Positions 1-11,119 of a DNA stretch of 64,000 nucleotides are shown piece after piece (position 1 is the stretch's first letter; each line of letters begins with the position of its first letter). Source of the DNA: Trileptium ribeirensis (taxonomy: Eukaryota; Nematoda; Enoplea; Enoplida; Thoracostomopsidae); the NCBI GenBank assembly GCA_030248225.1, contig JASANE010012710.1, positions 32,007 to 96,006 of the forward strand. Direction: 5' to 3'. Both the position numbers and the translations under genes were made by a program. Under the pieces are notes generated by a model. It made no database searches and had not been told where the DNA came from. It saw only the letters and a list, made by a program, of their open reading frames with translations.

Positions 1-1204
1 AATTTGCACTAAAATTCTGCACTCAAGGAAAAAATTTCGCAAATTTTGTAAAAAAATTTGCTTCAAAATCGCTTTTTCTTTCCATCAAAAGCGTTTTGAC
101 AGTGTTTCTGACACGATTTATAACCGTTTTTCACTTTGCAAAGTGCCCCCTGGCAAAATAGGGCGCCCCCCCGGTTCGGAACAAGAGGGGCCCTGGCTCA
201 TGCCCCCAGCAAAATTTTCAGCGAATGGAGCGCCCTGTTATTATAGGCCATATAAAATATGACATGTAATTACATATTAATATATAATATTATAAATATA
301 ATTATATATATAATATATATTATACTATAATTATATATTACTGAAATAGAGCAAGCAGAGTTTCCATAGAGTGCGCTAAGGAAATCAGAAAATTTTTTGT
401 GTGTCGCTGTCAGTAACAACTCATTTTCGGATGGACAGATTTCGACAAATTTTTTCCATAGTAAAAGATGATGAACACGAACAGCTCCGCCCCATGTTTT
501 GGGTTACAAAGGCAAAAACATGTTTTAAGGGTTGTTTCCCGCAGCTGCAAGTTACCTGTGTTTTGCAACCCATATCTCGCGACACAGGCTCCGCATCGAA
601 AATGAAGACCACCAGACAGAATCAAATGATTGGTTTAAGACAAGTTCGCTGACCACGATTTTTCTGTGGCATCACTCTCTGGGCCACAGTGGGCCGGAAT
701 AGGGTTCGTCGACCTTTTGTTAAAAATAACGATTTTTCAAATGTCGGCATGCTATTGTGTGTTTTTACCTTTCAAAGAGTGCCTAGTAGGTTATCAAGCA
801 CGCTGAATACGATGGTTTTGCTTTCGAAAGTGTAGTTTGAGTATATTACACCTTTTCTTCAGGTTTCAAACGTCTTATTATCGACGAATCTTAATTAAAA
901 AAGTAGTGTGTATTATTTGTTTGTATATGTATTGCGTGAAGGGAATCAAGAATATTCTATATAGGTTTTTCTGAACACTGAATACATTGATTTGGTTATC
1001 TATAGTCCAGCCTGCATATTTCATGCCTTTTCCATGGGTTTAGGGCCAACGAACCCGAGTTCTAGAATATAGTCTGTCCTCATTAATTTGGTTAATAATT
1101 ATAATAAAAATAAATATAAACGCTAAATCTAAGCTTGTACTAAATCTTAGGTTGTTTAATAAATTAATTAATTAGCATTAAAACACATACACGTATAGTT
1201 TTAC
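1..1204. other. non-coding, AT-rich with satellite-like units
   Basis: No coding exon is recognised. A very AT-rich block (TATA/ATTA runs) covers about 260-335. Units of a dispersed satellite-like family lie at about 790-1085. The rest shows no structure I can name. Confidence 0.5.
790..1085 (+). repeat. satellite-like family F, copy 1
   Basis: Key words are GCTGAATACGATGGTTTTG, TATTACACCTTTTC, TGTATTGCGTG, TATATAGGTTTTTCTG, CATGCCTTTTCCATGGG and AACGAACCCGAGTT. The same words in the same order occur at about 29870-30440 and, in part, at 2745-2870. The unit seems to be 150-200 bases with alternating segments. No coding content or terminal repeats are seen. Confidence 0.6.
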
Positions 1205-1318
1205 CTGTGGGTTTCCAAATAAAAATGCTTCTGTGAGCAAAATTAGAAAACGATAACTGAATTCTGAACATCGCCTCAAAGTAGTGAACAATTTCTACTA
1301 AACGGTCGAACCCATGGC
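1205..1318 (-). CDS. candidate SMG1 exon K
   Basis: A 114-base open stretch lies between acceptor ACCGTTGCAG and donor CCACAG/GTAAAA. It gives two bases, 37 codons starting HGFDRLVEIVHYFEAMFRIQ and ending in an Arg-Ser-Ile-Phe tail, then one base. The spacing of hydrophobic residues is like the SMG1 segment VVDRIFSLYKLSCSAYF, which follows exon J material after about 40 residues. Exon J ends in phase 0 while this one starts in phase 1, so at least one exon would lie between 1319 and 6339; I did not find it. It may belong to something else or be chance. Confidence 0.4.
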
Positions 1319-1530
1319 CTGCAACGGTTTTAATGAATACTATTATCGCAATAACCACCTGAATGAAAGCTCGTAGACGCGAGCAGCTGTAATTCTTAAC
1401 GAGAATGTGTTATCGTTACATTGTTATGTTGTGTTCACCACCATAGTTTTTGATTATCTTATTTCAATAGGATTGTTTCTATTTGAGTACAATACATCAG
1501 GTCGCTGCCCAGCTGTGTTAAGCATCTGAC

Positions 1531-2190
1531 AATGTACTTCGATAGTTACGGGGGCTACAACCGGAATATTAACACTGTCGCAATGCTACTTAACTAAGTT
1601 CAGAGAAGCCAAAACCTAGATATTATTGACCATAAATTTATCGAGACTGGTCATTCCATGATGGAAGTGGATTCAATGCACGCTATAATAGAAAGGGCAA
1701 AAAACATCAACGCGTCATTTATACAGATGCGTGGGAAACCAGTAATAATTTCTGCGCGGCGGGACAAACCATACAATATTACAATCCTTAGATCACACCA
1801 ATATGTATGACTTAAAACGCGTTCGCGAAAGCTACTGTAATGAATAGGAAAAGGGCATTATCTGGTGCTGAATTAAAGATGATGGCTACAAAATGGTTTC
1901 GCTACAGAAAATCGCATCCCAATTCTGTTTTCTTCAAAACAAACTATAGCGACAGCGGTTTTCAACAGTTAGTGCTATCATCAATCTGTTGTTTCTACTC
2001 GTCGGAAAAGTGGTGATGTAGGTGACTACAAACGCGCCTACGACCAGAAGATTCCGATATGGGCAAATAAGTACAGAGATTAATTTCACTAATTCAAGGA
2101 GGAATTATACCCAACCATGCGGCATTGCAAACTACTACCGATCACTGCCTCATATTGAGAAAACCGACCGTTTTCCCATCCCTTCGTTCG
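1531..2190 (+). pseudogene. decayed DDE-type transposase-like ORF
   Basis: Reading across stops and frameshifts gives, in order, YFDSYGGYNRNINTVAMLL, then IIDHKFIETGHSMMEVDS and MHAIIERAKNIN, then RRDKPYNITILRS, then a Tyr-Asp-Gln-Lys-Ile-Pro-Ile stretch and KYRD. This order (acidic-x-x-x-GGxNxN, then GHSxMExDSxHAxIER) is common in a widespread invertebrate family of hypothetical transposase-derived proteins; the Asp residues fit an RNase H-like DDE core. Many stops show it is dead. The exact superfamily is not certain and no terminal inverted repeats were found. Confidence 0.6.
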
Positions 2191-2744
2191 ACGAGGTACG
2201 GGAAATCGACGATGAATCGGCATGATTGCAATAATCACTCCAACAACTATTTAATTTGAGATTTCGCCTGAACAATTCAAACATTTCACGCCAACAATAA
2301 TTATATTTCGGTAGCCGGAATGTTTGTAATCTTCAACGATATGTGTAATGTGCAGTTTTTGGTTGCGAATTTGTCGAGAGTGACACATAATTCAACAAAT
2401 TATCGTTTTTAAAAACGTTTTTATAAGATAAACAGTAGGAGACAAATTCGGCGTTTGCTTAATCGATCGCGCGTGTTGCTTAAGGACATAAGGTAATTGT
2501 GTGCTAGGTGTTACGTGCTTCCAGTATGATGCACAAAATACTTAAGTCCATTAGATCAATATTTCTAAAGCACACTTAGGGTGACAGCAAGTTATGGTGT
2601 TGTTACTTCAGTGTAATCCTCAAAGAAAGCTACTAAATGAATATGAGCGCAGAAGTTTTATTTTTCAGTAAACAAGAAAAAAACTCAATATCTCCAAAAG
2701 TTAAAAATGGGCATAAGCATATTGCGCTCGAAGGTATCGATATT

Positions 2745-2870
2745 GTGTAGTGGGTATAAAAAATTGTCTATATAGGTTTTGCGACAGGCTGAATATGATG
2801 GTTTAGTTATCTAGAGTCCAGCACGAGTATCTCATACCTTTTCGGATATTTTCAATGATTTTATCGTTAT
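2745..2870 (+). repeat. satellite-like family F, short copy
   Basis: The words TCTATATAGGTTTTGCG, GCTGAATATGATGGTTTAG, CTAGAGTCCAGCACG and CATACCTTTTC repeat those of the copy at 790-1085 and those at 29.9-30.4 kb. It abuts the 3' side of the RTE-like LINE. Confidence 0.55.
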
Positions 2871-2884
2871 TGAGTCCCATTGCC

Positions 2885-5300
2885 GAACTTTCGTGGGAAC
2901 GGGCACGTCTGCCGAGGGCCCGAAAAAGCTGACGTGGCACGATTTATGGAGTTTTTAATATCGGTGTCGCAAGCCCCTGATCACGTAACAGAATTGTTCA
3001 ACGGGTTCCACCATGGAACCGTTCAGTACGATGTCTTGATGTCTCTCGATGCAACAGGTCATTATCTTGATCTTATGCGAGCTGATGACCAGAGCAATGC
3101 GCTTTGTGGCTGTGTCGACTCGATTGAGCACAACTTATAGTTCGCTGTCTAAAGACGCGGCTATGGTTATGTCGTCGGCATAAGCGGCATCTATTAACTT
3201 CATGCCATTTGCGTCGAAAATAACACCTTCGTCGTTAGCCATGCCGGTCTCCATCATCCAAGTAATTGCGTAGTTGAAAAGGATGTGGGACAAGATTGAC
3301 CCTCATTTCACTACAGACTTGGCCTCCAAGCGTTGAGATAATGTATCGTTTATTCGCACACGGCAGTAAGATGGTTCACACAGTCACTTGATAACGGATA
3401 CCATCTTGGCCGGCACCCCGTCCGCCTCCAAGATCTTATAGAGCGATTCTCTGTGAACTGAGTCGAATGCGGCTTTGAAACCAAAGAAGGCCACGTCTGC
3501 GATATTAATGAAGATTCTCGAGCATGATCGTCATGCTCAATATTTGATTGATTGTGCTGCGACCAGACCCGCACTGTTGCTCACGTTCGAATCGCTCCCG
3601 ATGAACCTTGAATCTACTGCAGGTTACTGCTTGCAGCACCTTGAAAGCAATATTCAACAGCGATATACCTCGATATTTGCAGCAGATGGACTTGTCACCC
3701 TTGAGATCTTATAGCATTTAGGCAGAATCCAGTGCTCTCCAGGTGATTTCCCGTTGCGAATATCTTTGACCGCTTTGAGGACTTCGTCACACGTTGGTGA
3801 CGAAATATTTATCGCGAATTCGTAAAAAACCTTCAAGGTCGTCATCCCATAACAGTTCTTCTGGCGAATCTTTGTTCAACAGTTCATCGAAATGCTCTCT
3901 CCACCAATTAAATTGCGCGGCTTCGCAGATCACACTGTTACCCGTGCTGTCGCGTATCATACCACGCGTGGGATTCTGCGGCTGTGCGCCTAGTCTGATG
4001 AGCTGGTAGAAACTGCGGTGGTCATGTATCCTAGCTGCTTGGTTCATCACGTTCGCTAGTGTCTTGAGCTTCTCATCCTTAGACTCTTTGATGCTGTGGT
4101 GCAAGCTGGACCTAAGAAATCTTCGAGTTTCCTTTGCTGCACAACTAAGCAGCTATGCTTTCTCTACTGTAAGTGCATCTAGCCATTGAACCCATTGCTT
4201 CGGTGCAACTTCCCGCAGCACTGCATTAGTGTATTCTGCAACACAAGAACACGTTAAAATTTGAGAGTCCTCTAATCCTGCTAGGACGGCGAAGCGATTG
4301 GACAGTGAGGTGCAGAACTTTTCTGCGAGGCTATTGTCCCTTAGACAGCTGGCGACGGTTGGAAGACCTTTGCGCTTGAAATTGTTATCGTCTAGCTTTA
4401 GGTGTATCTGCAGCAGTATCATGCCAATGTCTCTTGGAAGCAGGTTCCTCCAGACGGTCCTCCAGTCTGTTACAGCAGACTTCCATCTTTTTCGAAGGAC
4501 AAGATCAAGCTAAAAAACGCACGGTGGGGGATCGCCGTGTGTGCTGTTGCTTTGCAGGATGTTTGAAATTGGTGTTGGCGAAAAACAAGTCGTAGAATTC
4601 CGCGATGGTGATCAGTCTGGTTCCATTGTCGGTTCAAGACCGAGGCCCTAGGACATTGATTTCGCACGGTCCCATTTGCGCATTGAAATCACCACACACT
4701 AAGAGGATGACTCTTGCGGGGATGGAGGCTATTAGATGATTGAGCCCTTCCGCGAGGTCGTGCTTGTGTCTGCAACAACAGTAATCTGTGGGAGCATAGA
4801 CCACTGCAATAGTTAGGTTGCATGGTTTGAACGAATTCTCGCGTATGCTAGTCATGAACTGAACGGATTCCAGCGCGTCAGGGCATCTAGTCTGTCCTTC
4901 CTGATGGCAAAACCCACTCCCTGTTGGCCCCCTTTTTCGTGTCCCAAGGACAGAGGGTGGTATTCAGTGCCGGGAGTGCTGATTTCCTTGAATGCTCATG
5001 CCGTCTCCTTGAATTCGCGGCTATCTCGATATTACGTGCAGTAAGTGATCGACAATGAAGTTCATTGTAGCCTGGCTTCAACAAAGTTCGAACGTTCCAC
5101 ATGGCAATGCGGCTCGGCTCCTTGCATGGGTTGATGCGGTTAGTTGCCGTGTGCCCATTTTTCACGTCGCCGACGGCAGGGCAGCGACGCGCATCTTTTA
5201 CCCAGAACGCGGTAGCAGAGTCTAGATTTGATTTATGGTCTTTCATTGAGGTTTTCGGAACTTGGACGTGGATTTCCGAACCCACAACCACTTGTAAGCT
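2885..5300 (-). mobile_element. RTE-like LINE, full-domain but decayed
   Basis: Domains run in order on the minus strand. The endonuclease is near 5150-4640: MWNVRTL near the start and VVYAPTDY with CGDFNAQMG further on. The reverse transcriptase follows, with DIRNGKSPGE (about 3770), FKAAFDSVHRESLYKIL (about 3460), LFNYAITWMME and an intact-looking AYADDITIA (catalytic box at 3171-3182). This order and wording are typical of apurinic-endonuclease LINEs of the RTE-like group. At least one stop lies just before the LFNYAITWMME block, and there are several frameshifts. It is in sense with SMG1, inside the intron after exon J. No target duplication was identified. Confidence 0.75.
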
Positions 5301-6339
5301 GTGGCACTAACGTTTGGGAACCCATTCCCTTAGACTACATGGCAGCAGTTAACTTTTTAACGTGGTTTGTCACCCACTATCCACCACTAACGCAGGTGAG
5401 GTCCGACTTTTTATCATGGTTTGTCGCTCACTAGCTCGAATACCTGTTATAAACCCAGCGTTTGGCTTATGCTAATCACTTGTCATCGAGGCATTTCCAT
5501 GGCATTTTGTAGGGAGTAGAGCTGAGCATCTCTAAGCCCAACAAGACCTCACAGTGATGACCATGACACCTGTTCTAGCCGATGTTCGCAAACTTCCCAC
5601 GCACGTAATATATAATCAAACAAATGAAAACAGACATTTTGGAAATGGTGTTATCGACTGTCAAACACTTGAAACTCATGAAAGAAAAGGCATGATATAT
5701 CAAGTTGGACTCTACATAACAAAACAATCGTATTCAACGAGCTTGACAACCTAATAACCCCTTCTTATAAAATATAAACACGCAATAACATGCCGAAATT
5801 CGAGAAATCGATATTTTTACAAAAGATCAACATCATATTCGGGCCCACAACACTACAAGAAGTGGTTCCGCAAATGATATCCAGCAACCTGTATATCTCG
5901 ACAAGCTGATTCTGCATAGTGGTATCCGTTTTTGGAGTCTGTGTCGCAAGATTATACTAGTATGACCAGAATTCCCAAAACACTCTTAACTTGTGTTTTG
6001 CCATTTTGGCTCGAAAGATCGGGTCGGAGATGTTAGCGTTCAACATCGTCATTACTATTGCTATCGAAAAAACAATCTAAATCCATCCACGAGAAAATGT
6101 TTAAGAATGACAGCGATAGATATAAAAGAATTTTGACGATTTTTCGCTATAGCACTATTCATCCTGTTACTGCGAACTGAAAAGTAATAGAATCCAAATC
6201 TTTAAGGAAGCATTGTAACAAAAAACGAGCTAAATACAACCCGTTCCAAAATAACGTGACGCCGTCAATACATTCGTAGTCAGCGAAAAGTATAGAATGT
6301 TTGTAATACTGGCTGATAAGAACTAAAATAAATGCTCAC
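5301..6339. other. intronic, no gene seen; diverged repeat at 5860-5950
   Basis: No exon or element boundary is recognised. The stretch at about 5860-5950 (AGAAGTGGTTCCGCAAA, then ACAAGCTGATTCTG, then GGAGTCTGTGTCG) is similar to 63905-64000 at the other end of the window (GCAGTGGTCCCAC, ATAAGCTGATTCTG, GAAGCTTGTGTGGCG), so it is a diverged dispersed repeat. Confidence 0.45.
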
Positions 6340-6460
6340 GTGTGGCTCCATTGTGCGAACAGCTTCAACAATGCAACATTTGGAGTTTTCAGATATATCT
6401 GGCGGCATAGCCGCTGTCAAAGCAAGAACGTCATTTTCACTCAGTACCAATTTACCAATG
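6340..6460 (-). CDS. SMG1: SMG1 exon J (FAT region)
   Basis: The acceptor is TTTTTCATTTCAG and the donor CCACAC/GTGAGC. The first C completes Tyr from exon I, then exactly 40 codons follow: IGKLVLSENDVLALTAAMPP and DISENSKCCIVEAVRTMEPH. This corresponds to the SMG1 stretch with LLPDTITEEEKERIYGIL, directly after the WAYRWG block. It ends in phase 0. The intron separating it from exon I is 11.1 kb and contains the CR1 LINE and the gypsy relic with the tRNA. Confidence 0.83.
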
Positions 6461-8289
6461 CTGAAATGAAAAACAAAATATTGTCAAAATCATTTGATAT
6501 AATGTATAATGATAATGAAAATTCGAAAATATATGAATTACCTCATATAGCTAAGTTCATAAAAAAATAAGGCGGACCTCGTGCATACTTGTTCTGCACG
6601 AGGTGACTAAACTCCTTAAAATTTCTCAAGGTAACAGGCAGAAACAAGAGCATGCTAAAGCAAAGTTTACCTGTCCCCATGGAACATCCTATTTTGTCTA
6701 ACAATAATATGTATACGGAATTTTGGTTTATTGAAAGGCAGCTCAAAGCAACGAATCAGATAGTCCCAACTGTAACTGTAGAGTTGCAACGAACGAAGGT
6801 GCGCATAGTAAATATTACGGTTGTTCTTTTGTCAAAATTAATAACTGAATCGTGCCAAAATTGACGCTTAGATATCGAATATCGGTCATTGAAGCGAACA
6901 CGAATATGGATATACAAACACAACTTGCGTACGCGTACACGTAAGATAGTGAACCGACTTGATAAAAGCACAACCCCTGTAGTACTAACTAGACTCATTC
7001 ATAATAGTATTGCGTATACCAATAGCTTAACGAATACCAGTTTCTCTATTTAGCCAAGGTGAGACCAAGTTCAGAGCTGACGTCGCGTGATTTCGCTAGG
7101 TGGCACAAAATGGGGACAACCTGATTCTCAGGGGTTTCTTCTATATAGAACGATTTCTGAAATTCGTTTTTTCGTATAAAACAGTAAAATATTTAATAAA
7201 CCCGCTAATAAATGCTGCTAAAACATCTCTGATTCAGATGGAAAGTAAGTGTTGATCTAATTTTTTAGGCAATTCAGTAGAATTTTCTACATGTATATAT
7301 ACATAAGAAAAAACCTGCAGTGCATGTGTCGCGGTGATAATGTACTCATGAATTCTATCTAAACATGGTCTATCGTTTTTTTAACAAACTGGTCCTATTT
7401 TAGTCGGTTTAATTCAATGCTTCATAAATTAATTCATATTTCCGCTATAATATTGTTAAACAAACTGTTGTCGGAGTAGGGCCGTTTCGTTAGAATTGCA
7501 CTCGCTAACCACAGAGCTAAGACGACGCTGTTGCTGGGATCCTTAATGCTCCTCATAATACGGGATTATAGCAATACGCAGTCAAACGTACGCTACGCAA
7601 CAACTAAGCTAATAGATTTAATTTCATTGTATTAAGTTGCACCACAGCAACTACATGCGTTAAAGGTTTTAAATATTCTGTGCTTTGTTTTAAGGTATCT
7701 TACGTACCAAGAAATGTTTTAAAATCAGCTGCGAGATATTTTAAGGAATGTCTTATAGTTTGAACAAAAAAGTTTTGCCTTAATTCAGAGATTTGATACG
7801 ATTTTAAAATGGGACCCTAAATCCAATTAACCAACTTCAGATGCCACATTCAACTTCCACTTTTCTATCCTAAATTACTTATTTAGTCCCGGTTGTTTGG
7901 ACTTAACTTGCAAGCTGCCAGCTTCGCCAATCCGGTTTTTCTATTTTCAATTTGGGTTCTAGCAATTCCCTGACATAAAACCCAAATCCCAAAATACCAA
8001 AAAATATCCGAAATTTTAACTTTATTCTGAATTAGCGCTAACTATGACATGGTGTTCAGTTCACTATAAATTAAATACTGCTTACTAATGTAGGCTTCAG
8101 TGTAAGTTAAACAGCAAACAATGTTGCAAAAGCACTTAATCAAAAGCATTTGTCTATGGCTCAAATAGTTAATACATGATAAGATAGTGAATGGCGACAT
8201 CTAGTATACAGTTTTTTAAGTTTAAATAAGTTTGAGATTTTAGGATATGGTTGTCCATATCCGAATAATCCTATATATTCCACAATTTT
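6461..8289. other. intronic, no recognisable feature
   Basis: AT-rich sequence of the long SMG1 intron between exons I and J. I see no coding stretch, RNA gene, tandem repeat or element end in it on either strand. Confidence 0.5.
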
Positions 8290-9680
8290 ACACGGATATC
8301 TGAATTGAATATAGTAAACTATATCCCTGCCCATCACTATTCAAGACATGGTGAAAACGGCATATTTGTCCCGTCAACGTGTGAATCGGCTTTGCCAATC
8401 ATTCTACTAAATAAAAAAGGAACATGGCGCTTGTGTATAGATTATCGTAAAATCAAGGCTGTAACGCGCAATAATTATCGTATTAAATACGCATAGATGA
8501 TGTTATGTGACCGTAAAAATGACGAGTATTTTGCACACATGATTTGCAAAGTGGATATCATCACATTCAAACGCATCCGAACATCCAACGACGTGTTCAC
8601 GACGTTCGATGGACTATAATCACAAAGTTTTCGTTCGAATTTGAAATACCGCGGCAACGTTTAAACACTCAATGGAGCCTGTTCTAGCAGACCTGGGCTA
8701 GAAAAATGTTTGGAGTACATGCATATCTTGGCGATATGATCGACGCCGGGTCAGCTACTTCAACGACTACGCGTGGTGTTTTAATGACTTAGTAGATTGG
8801 TAAACCTCAAGTTGAATATGAAAAAAAACTTAATTTTGGTCGAACTAGCGTTCCATTCTTGAGTTATGTTCTATCTGCAGACAGCTTATTTACCAGAATG
8901 TCAAAAAGGGAACAAAATAATTACTTGGTCTACTCCAAAAGGTGTAAAAGAAGTGCTAGGTTTCATTTGCTTCGCCTCGCGATACCGGTCTTATGTATGG
9001 CCATTTGCAAAGATTGCAACTCGACTACATACACCATACCAGAAATTGAGCAATTTCAAGTGGACGGATAAAAGGTTAGTCAGTTTTCGATGAGTTAAAG
9101 AAATTTCGCACAGTTAATCATAATACAGACAGAGACTAGTGATCGTGCTATTGGAGCGATACTAAGCCCGCTGGATGATAAGGGTAAGGAACACAGAATA
9201 TCCTATGCCAGCAGAGCACTCACGAAAACAGAATGAAGATATCATATTGTATGGGGTAGACACTAGCGGTGATAGGAGCAATTCGGCATTTCCGATCATA
9301 TTATTATGGTCTACCTTTAAAGATGATTACGGGTCACGAGCCATTCACGTGATTATTTACGGCGAAAGACCACACGGACCGATGAGTCTTTTGCTTCAGG
9401 AATATATGGTCTTTATACACAAATCGGGCCGACAATATAACAACGCAGATGCATTACCACGGCGTCCAGAGCATGCAGAAATTGTTGCTGAATTGTTGCA
9501 GTACCTACAGTCCAATCTGTACAGAACTAAACAACATAACAAAATTTGCGCGATTTCCCATAACACTGACAACCAGACAAGGAATCCATTGAATATTAAC
9601 AGTGACAATATCGATCAATTGCGAGAATATCAGGAACGGGGTGCAGAAGTGGCCGAAATACTCGTGAAAAGATCCACGAG
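8290..9680 (+). pseudogene. Ty3/gypsy relic: reverse transcriptase and RNase H part
   Basis: Degraded pol reading on the plus strand. The reverse-transcriptase start reads PIILLNKKGTWRLCIDYRKI near 8390-8460, the classic KKDGxxRxCxDYRxLN block. A later piece reads VLGFICFASRYRSYVWPFAKI and FKWTDKR (about 8950-9075), the hinge to RNase H. The RNase H end reads GRQYNNADALPRRP (about 9427-9470), followed by a linker (LREYQERGAEVAEIL, up to about 9665). Numerous stops and gaps are present. It is interrupted at about 9680 by a minus-strand LTR insertion and continues at about 10240. Confidence 0.7.
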
Positions 9681-9691
9681 TGATCATACAT

Positions 9692-9762
9692 TGGACCAGC
9701 CGGGATTCGAACCCGGATCTCTAGCTTGCAAGACTAGCGCGCTACCATTACACCACGGGCCC
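9692..9762 (-). tRNA. tRNA-Ala (UGC) or tRNA-Ala-like sequence
   Basis: The 71 bases fold as a complete cloverleaf. The acceptor is GGGCCCG paired with CTGGTCC (one mismatch), and it includes G3-U70, the alanine identity pair. The D arm is GTGT/GCGC around AATGGTA. The anticodon stem CTAGT/GCTAG has a 7-base loop CTTGCAA with anticodon TGC, and the T arm CCGGG/CCCGG has loop TTCGAAT. Internal promoter boxes A (TGGTGTAATGG) and B (GGTTCGAATCC) are intact. A TTTT run lies about 22 bases downstream, inside a CTCGTG/CACGAG hairpin. It sits 145 bases after the LTR end, so it may be part of a retroelement leader rather than an ordinary gene. Confidence 0.75.
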
Positions 9763-9820
9763 CGATCACAACGTGTTCAGCTACGCTATATATGCTAGCG
9801 TAGTGAGATGCTACATAACT

Positions 9821-9888
9821 CCCCTGCGGAGTCGCGGAGCGAGCGTGCGTTGAGAGCTCTAGCTGTGTGAAGAAACTCCGTGCAGGGG
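9821..9888. repeat. inverted repeat in the LTR leader
   Basis: CCCCTGCGGAGT at 9821-9832 pairs with ACTCCGTGCAGGGG at 9875-9888, with two extra bases on one side. A second perfect 8-base palindrome (CTACGCTA/TAGCGTAG, loop of 7) sits at 9781-9803. Both lie between the primer site and the tRNA, where retroelement RNAs often carry structured leader or packaging elements. Confidence 0.6.
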
Positions 9889-9906
9889 ATCACGTCGGGT
9901 TCACCA
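9887..9906 (-). promoter_or_regulatory. primer-binding site, tRNA-Trp type
   Basis: On the minus strand the LTR is followed by A and then TGGTGAACCCGACGTGATC. Its complement ends in GTTCACCA preceded by ATCACGTCGG, close to the 3' end of animal tRNA-Trp (ATCACGTCGGGGTCACCA). A tRNA-Trp primer is a known mark of the CsRn1/Kabuki group of Ty3/gypsy elements. Confidence 0.7.
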
Positions 9907-9907
9907 T

Positions 9908-10227
9908 TGTAAAAACAAATCGAAAAAAGGAAGAAAACCTAGGCAAGCCAACTAAGCGTGAGAACAACTGCAGGCGAAACAAACTTGTTTATTGAACACA
10001 AATCAAATGATGAAAAGTTAAGTGAAGTCAATAAACGAATAAAACAGTAGTTCAACTAGATAATCATCAGTATATAGTCTCGGTTCTTCTTCTTGAACCT
10101 TCCGCGTCGCTCACTGGATCGTGCATGTGACATCCACGTCCACGTGGCGCTTTGTGATTCGTCCACATGCCGCTCATGTGATACAGACATGAGAGTCCAA
10201 CACGTGTCGTTAAAGTGACACGTTACA
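9908..10227 (-). repeat. LTR (320 bases) of the truncated element
   Basis: It has TG...CA ends (TGTAACG to TTTTACA), a TATA-like ACTATATACTG and an AATAAA signal (GTTCAATAAACAAG) in the expected order for U3-R-U5. It is followed directly by a primer site. Only one LTR copy is present in the window. Confidence 0.75.
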
Positions 10228-10239
10228 CCCGCTTCAAAC

Positions 10240-10950
10240 CGGTGAAAACGAAGCATCATGATACATTAGTACTAGATTACTGCGTCGGAAGAGTGAAATT
10301 GTTGGTAGCAGACAATGGTGTTCCCTTAAGCAATCGAGAACAAGATTTAAACGAATGCCATGATCACATGTATGGTAGCCACCTCGGAGTCCGCAAAACA
10401 TTCAGTATGGAAGCGTAACTATACTAATGACCGACTATGTATCGCGACGCAAAAACCTGGTGTGCCGCCTACACAGCCTGTGCAACGAGAAAAACTTCCA
10501 GTTATATAACCCGTGCTTTTTAATCCATTTAGGTTGTAACTCCATGGTATCAAGTGCGTGCAATATACCTGTTCTTAAGCAAGTCATATGTAAGTTTGGA
10601 GTGCCGAACGTACTGTTGTCGGAAAGAGGACGAAATTTTATGTCGGGATTGATGGAAGATACGTACCATTTTCTAGGAATTCGTAAATTAGCGACAATGT
10701 CCTATCACCCTCAGTGAGACGGGATGGTCGATCAAATTAGCATTTACCATGGTAAATGGTAAGCTGTCGCGTAGTCCCAATCAAGATAACTGGAACACCA
10801 TTTTGTCATGCGTATGTTTCGCATATCGAAGTAGCATAGATGAATCCGCAAAAGAATCGCCGTTCTTATTTAATTTCGGAACGTGTTCCAGCGTTACCGA
10901 TTTATGTGCTTCCTGGACCAGTTACCGCATGAAACAATATAGATGACTAT
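10240..10950 (+). pseudogene. Ty3/gypsy relic: integrase part
   Basis: This continues the relic after the insertion. HDHMYGSHLGVRKTFS gives the two His of the integrase zinc finger, and CNEKNFQLYN-like text in broken frames holds the Cys pair region. The core reads FGVPNVLLSERGRNFMSGLM and GIRKLATMSYHPQ, equivalent to LISDRGxxF and YHPQTDG. The Asp of the DRG motif reads Glu here (SERG), and a stop follows YHPQ. It is clearly dead. No LTRs belonging to this relic were found. Confidence 0.65.
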
Positions 10951-11119
10951 CAGCATTAATTATTAGACAATCTGAGAAAAACGTGGGATTTGATGGCACG
11001 AAATGTGGTACCACAACACGCATAAACGAAATAATATAAGCGTTGCCAAAACGTTCCATTCCATAAGATGACAAACTTTAGATGTATGTAGATACCGTAT
11101 GGCGTTGAATTCACTTCGA
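10951..11119. other. junction between gypsy relic and LINE
   Basis: Short AT-rich stretch without coding signal; probably the LINE 3' untranslated end and relic remains. Confidence 0.35.

Larger units (their letters stand above)
9692..10227 (-). mobile_element. truncated LTR element: LTR, primer site, hairpin leader, tRNA
   Basis: On the minus strand a 320-base LTR (10227-9908) starts TGTAACG and ends TTTTTACA. It is followed without gap by a primer-binding site and a leader with inverted repeats, and then by a tRNA-Ala sequence whose 3' end lies at 9692. The plus-strand gypsy relic resumes on both sides, so this is a later insertion that lacks gag-pol and the second LTR. No target duplication is obvious, although CATACATT at the left junction resembles GATACATT at the right. 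Confidence 0.65.

Noticed and set aside
2880..3140. Plus-strand ORF of 86 codons
   Set aside because: It is the antisense shadow of the LINE reverse-transcriptase region, where the minus strand gives VDTATKRIALVISSHKIKI.
9175..9798. A 207-codon plus-strand ORF as a real protein
   Set aside because: It is the gypsy relic running into the reverse complement of the tRNA; the peptide PGFEPGSLACKTSALPLHHG is the usual artefact of reading a tRNA gene as protein.
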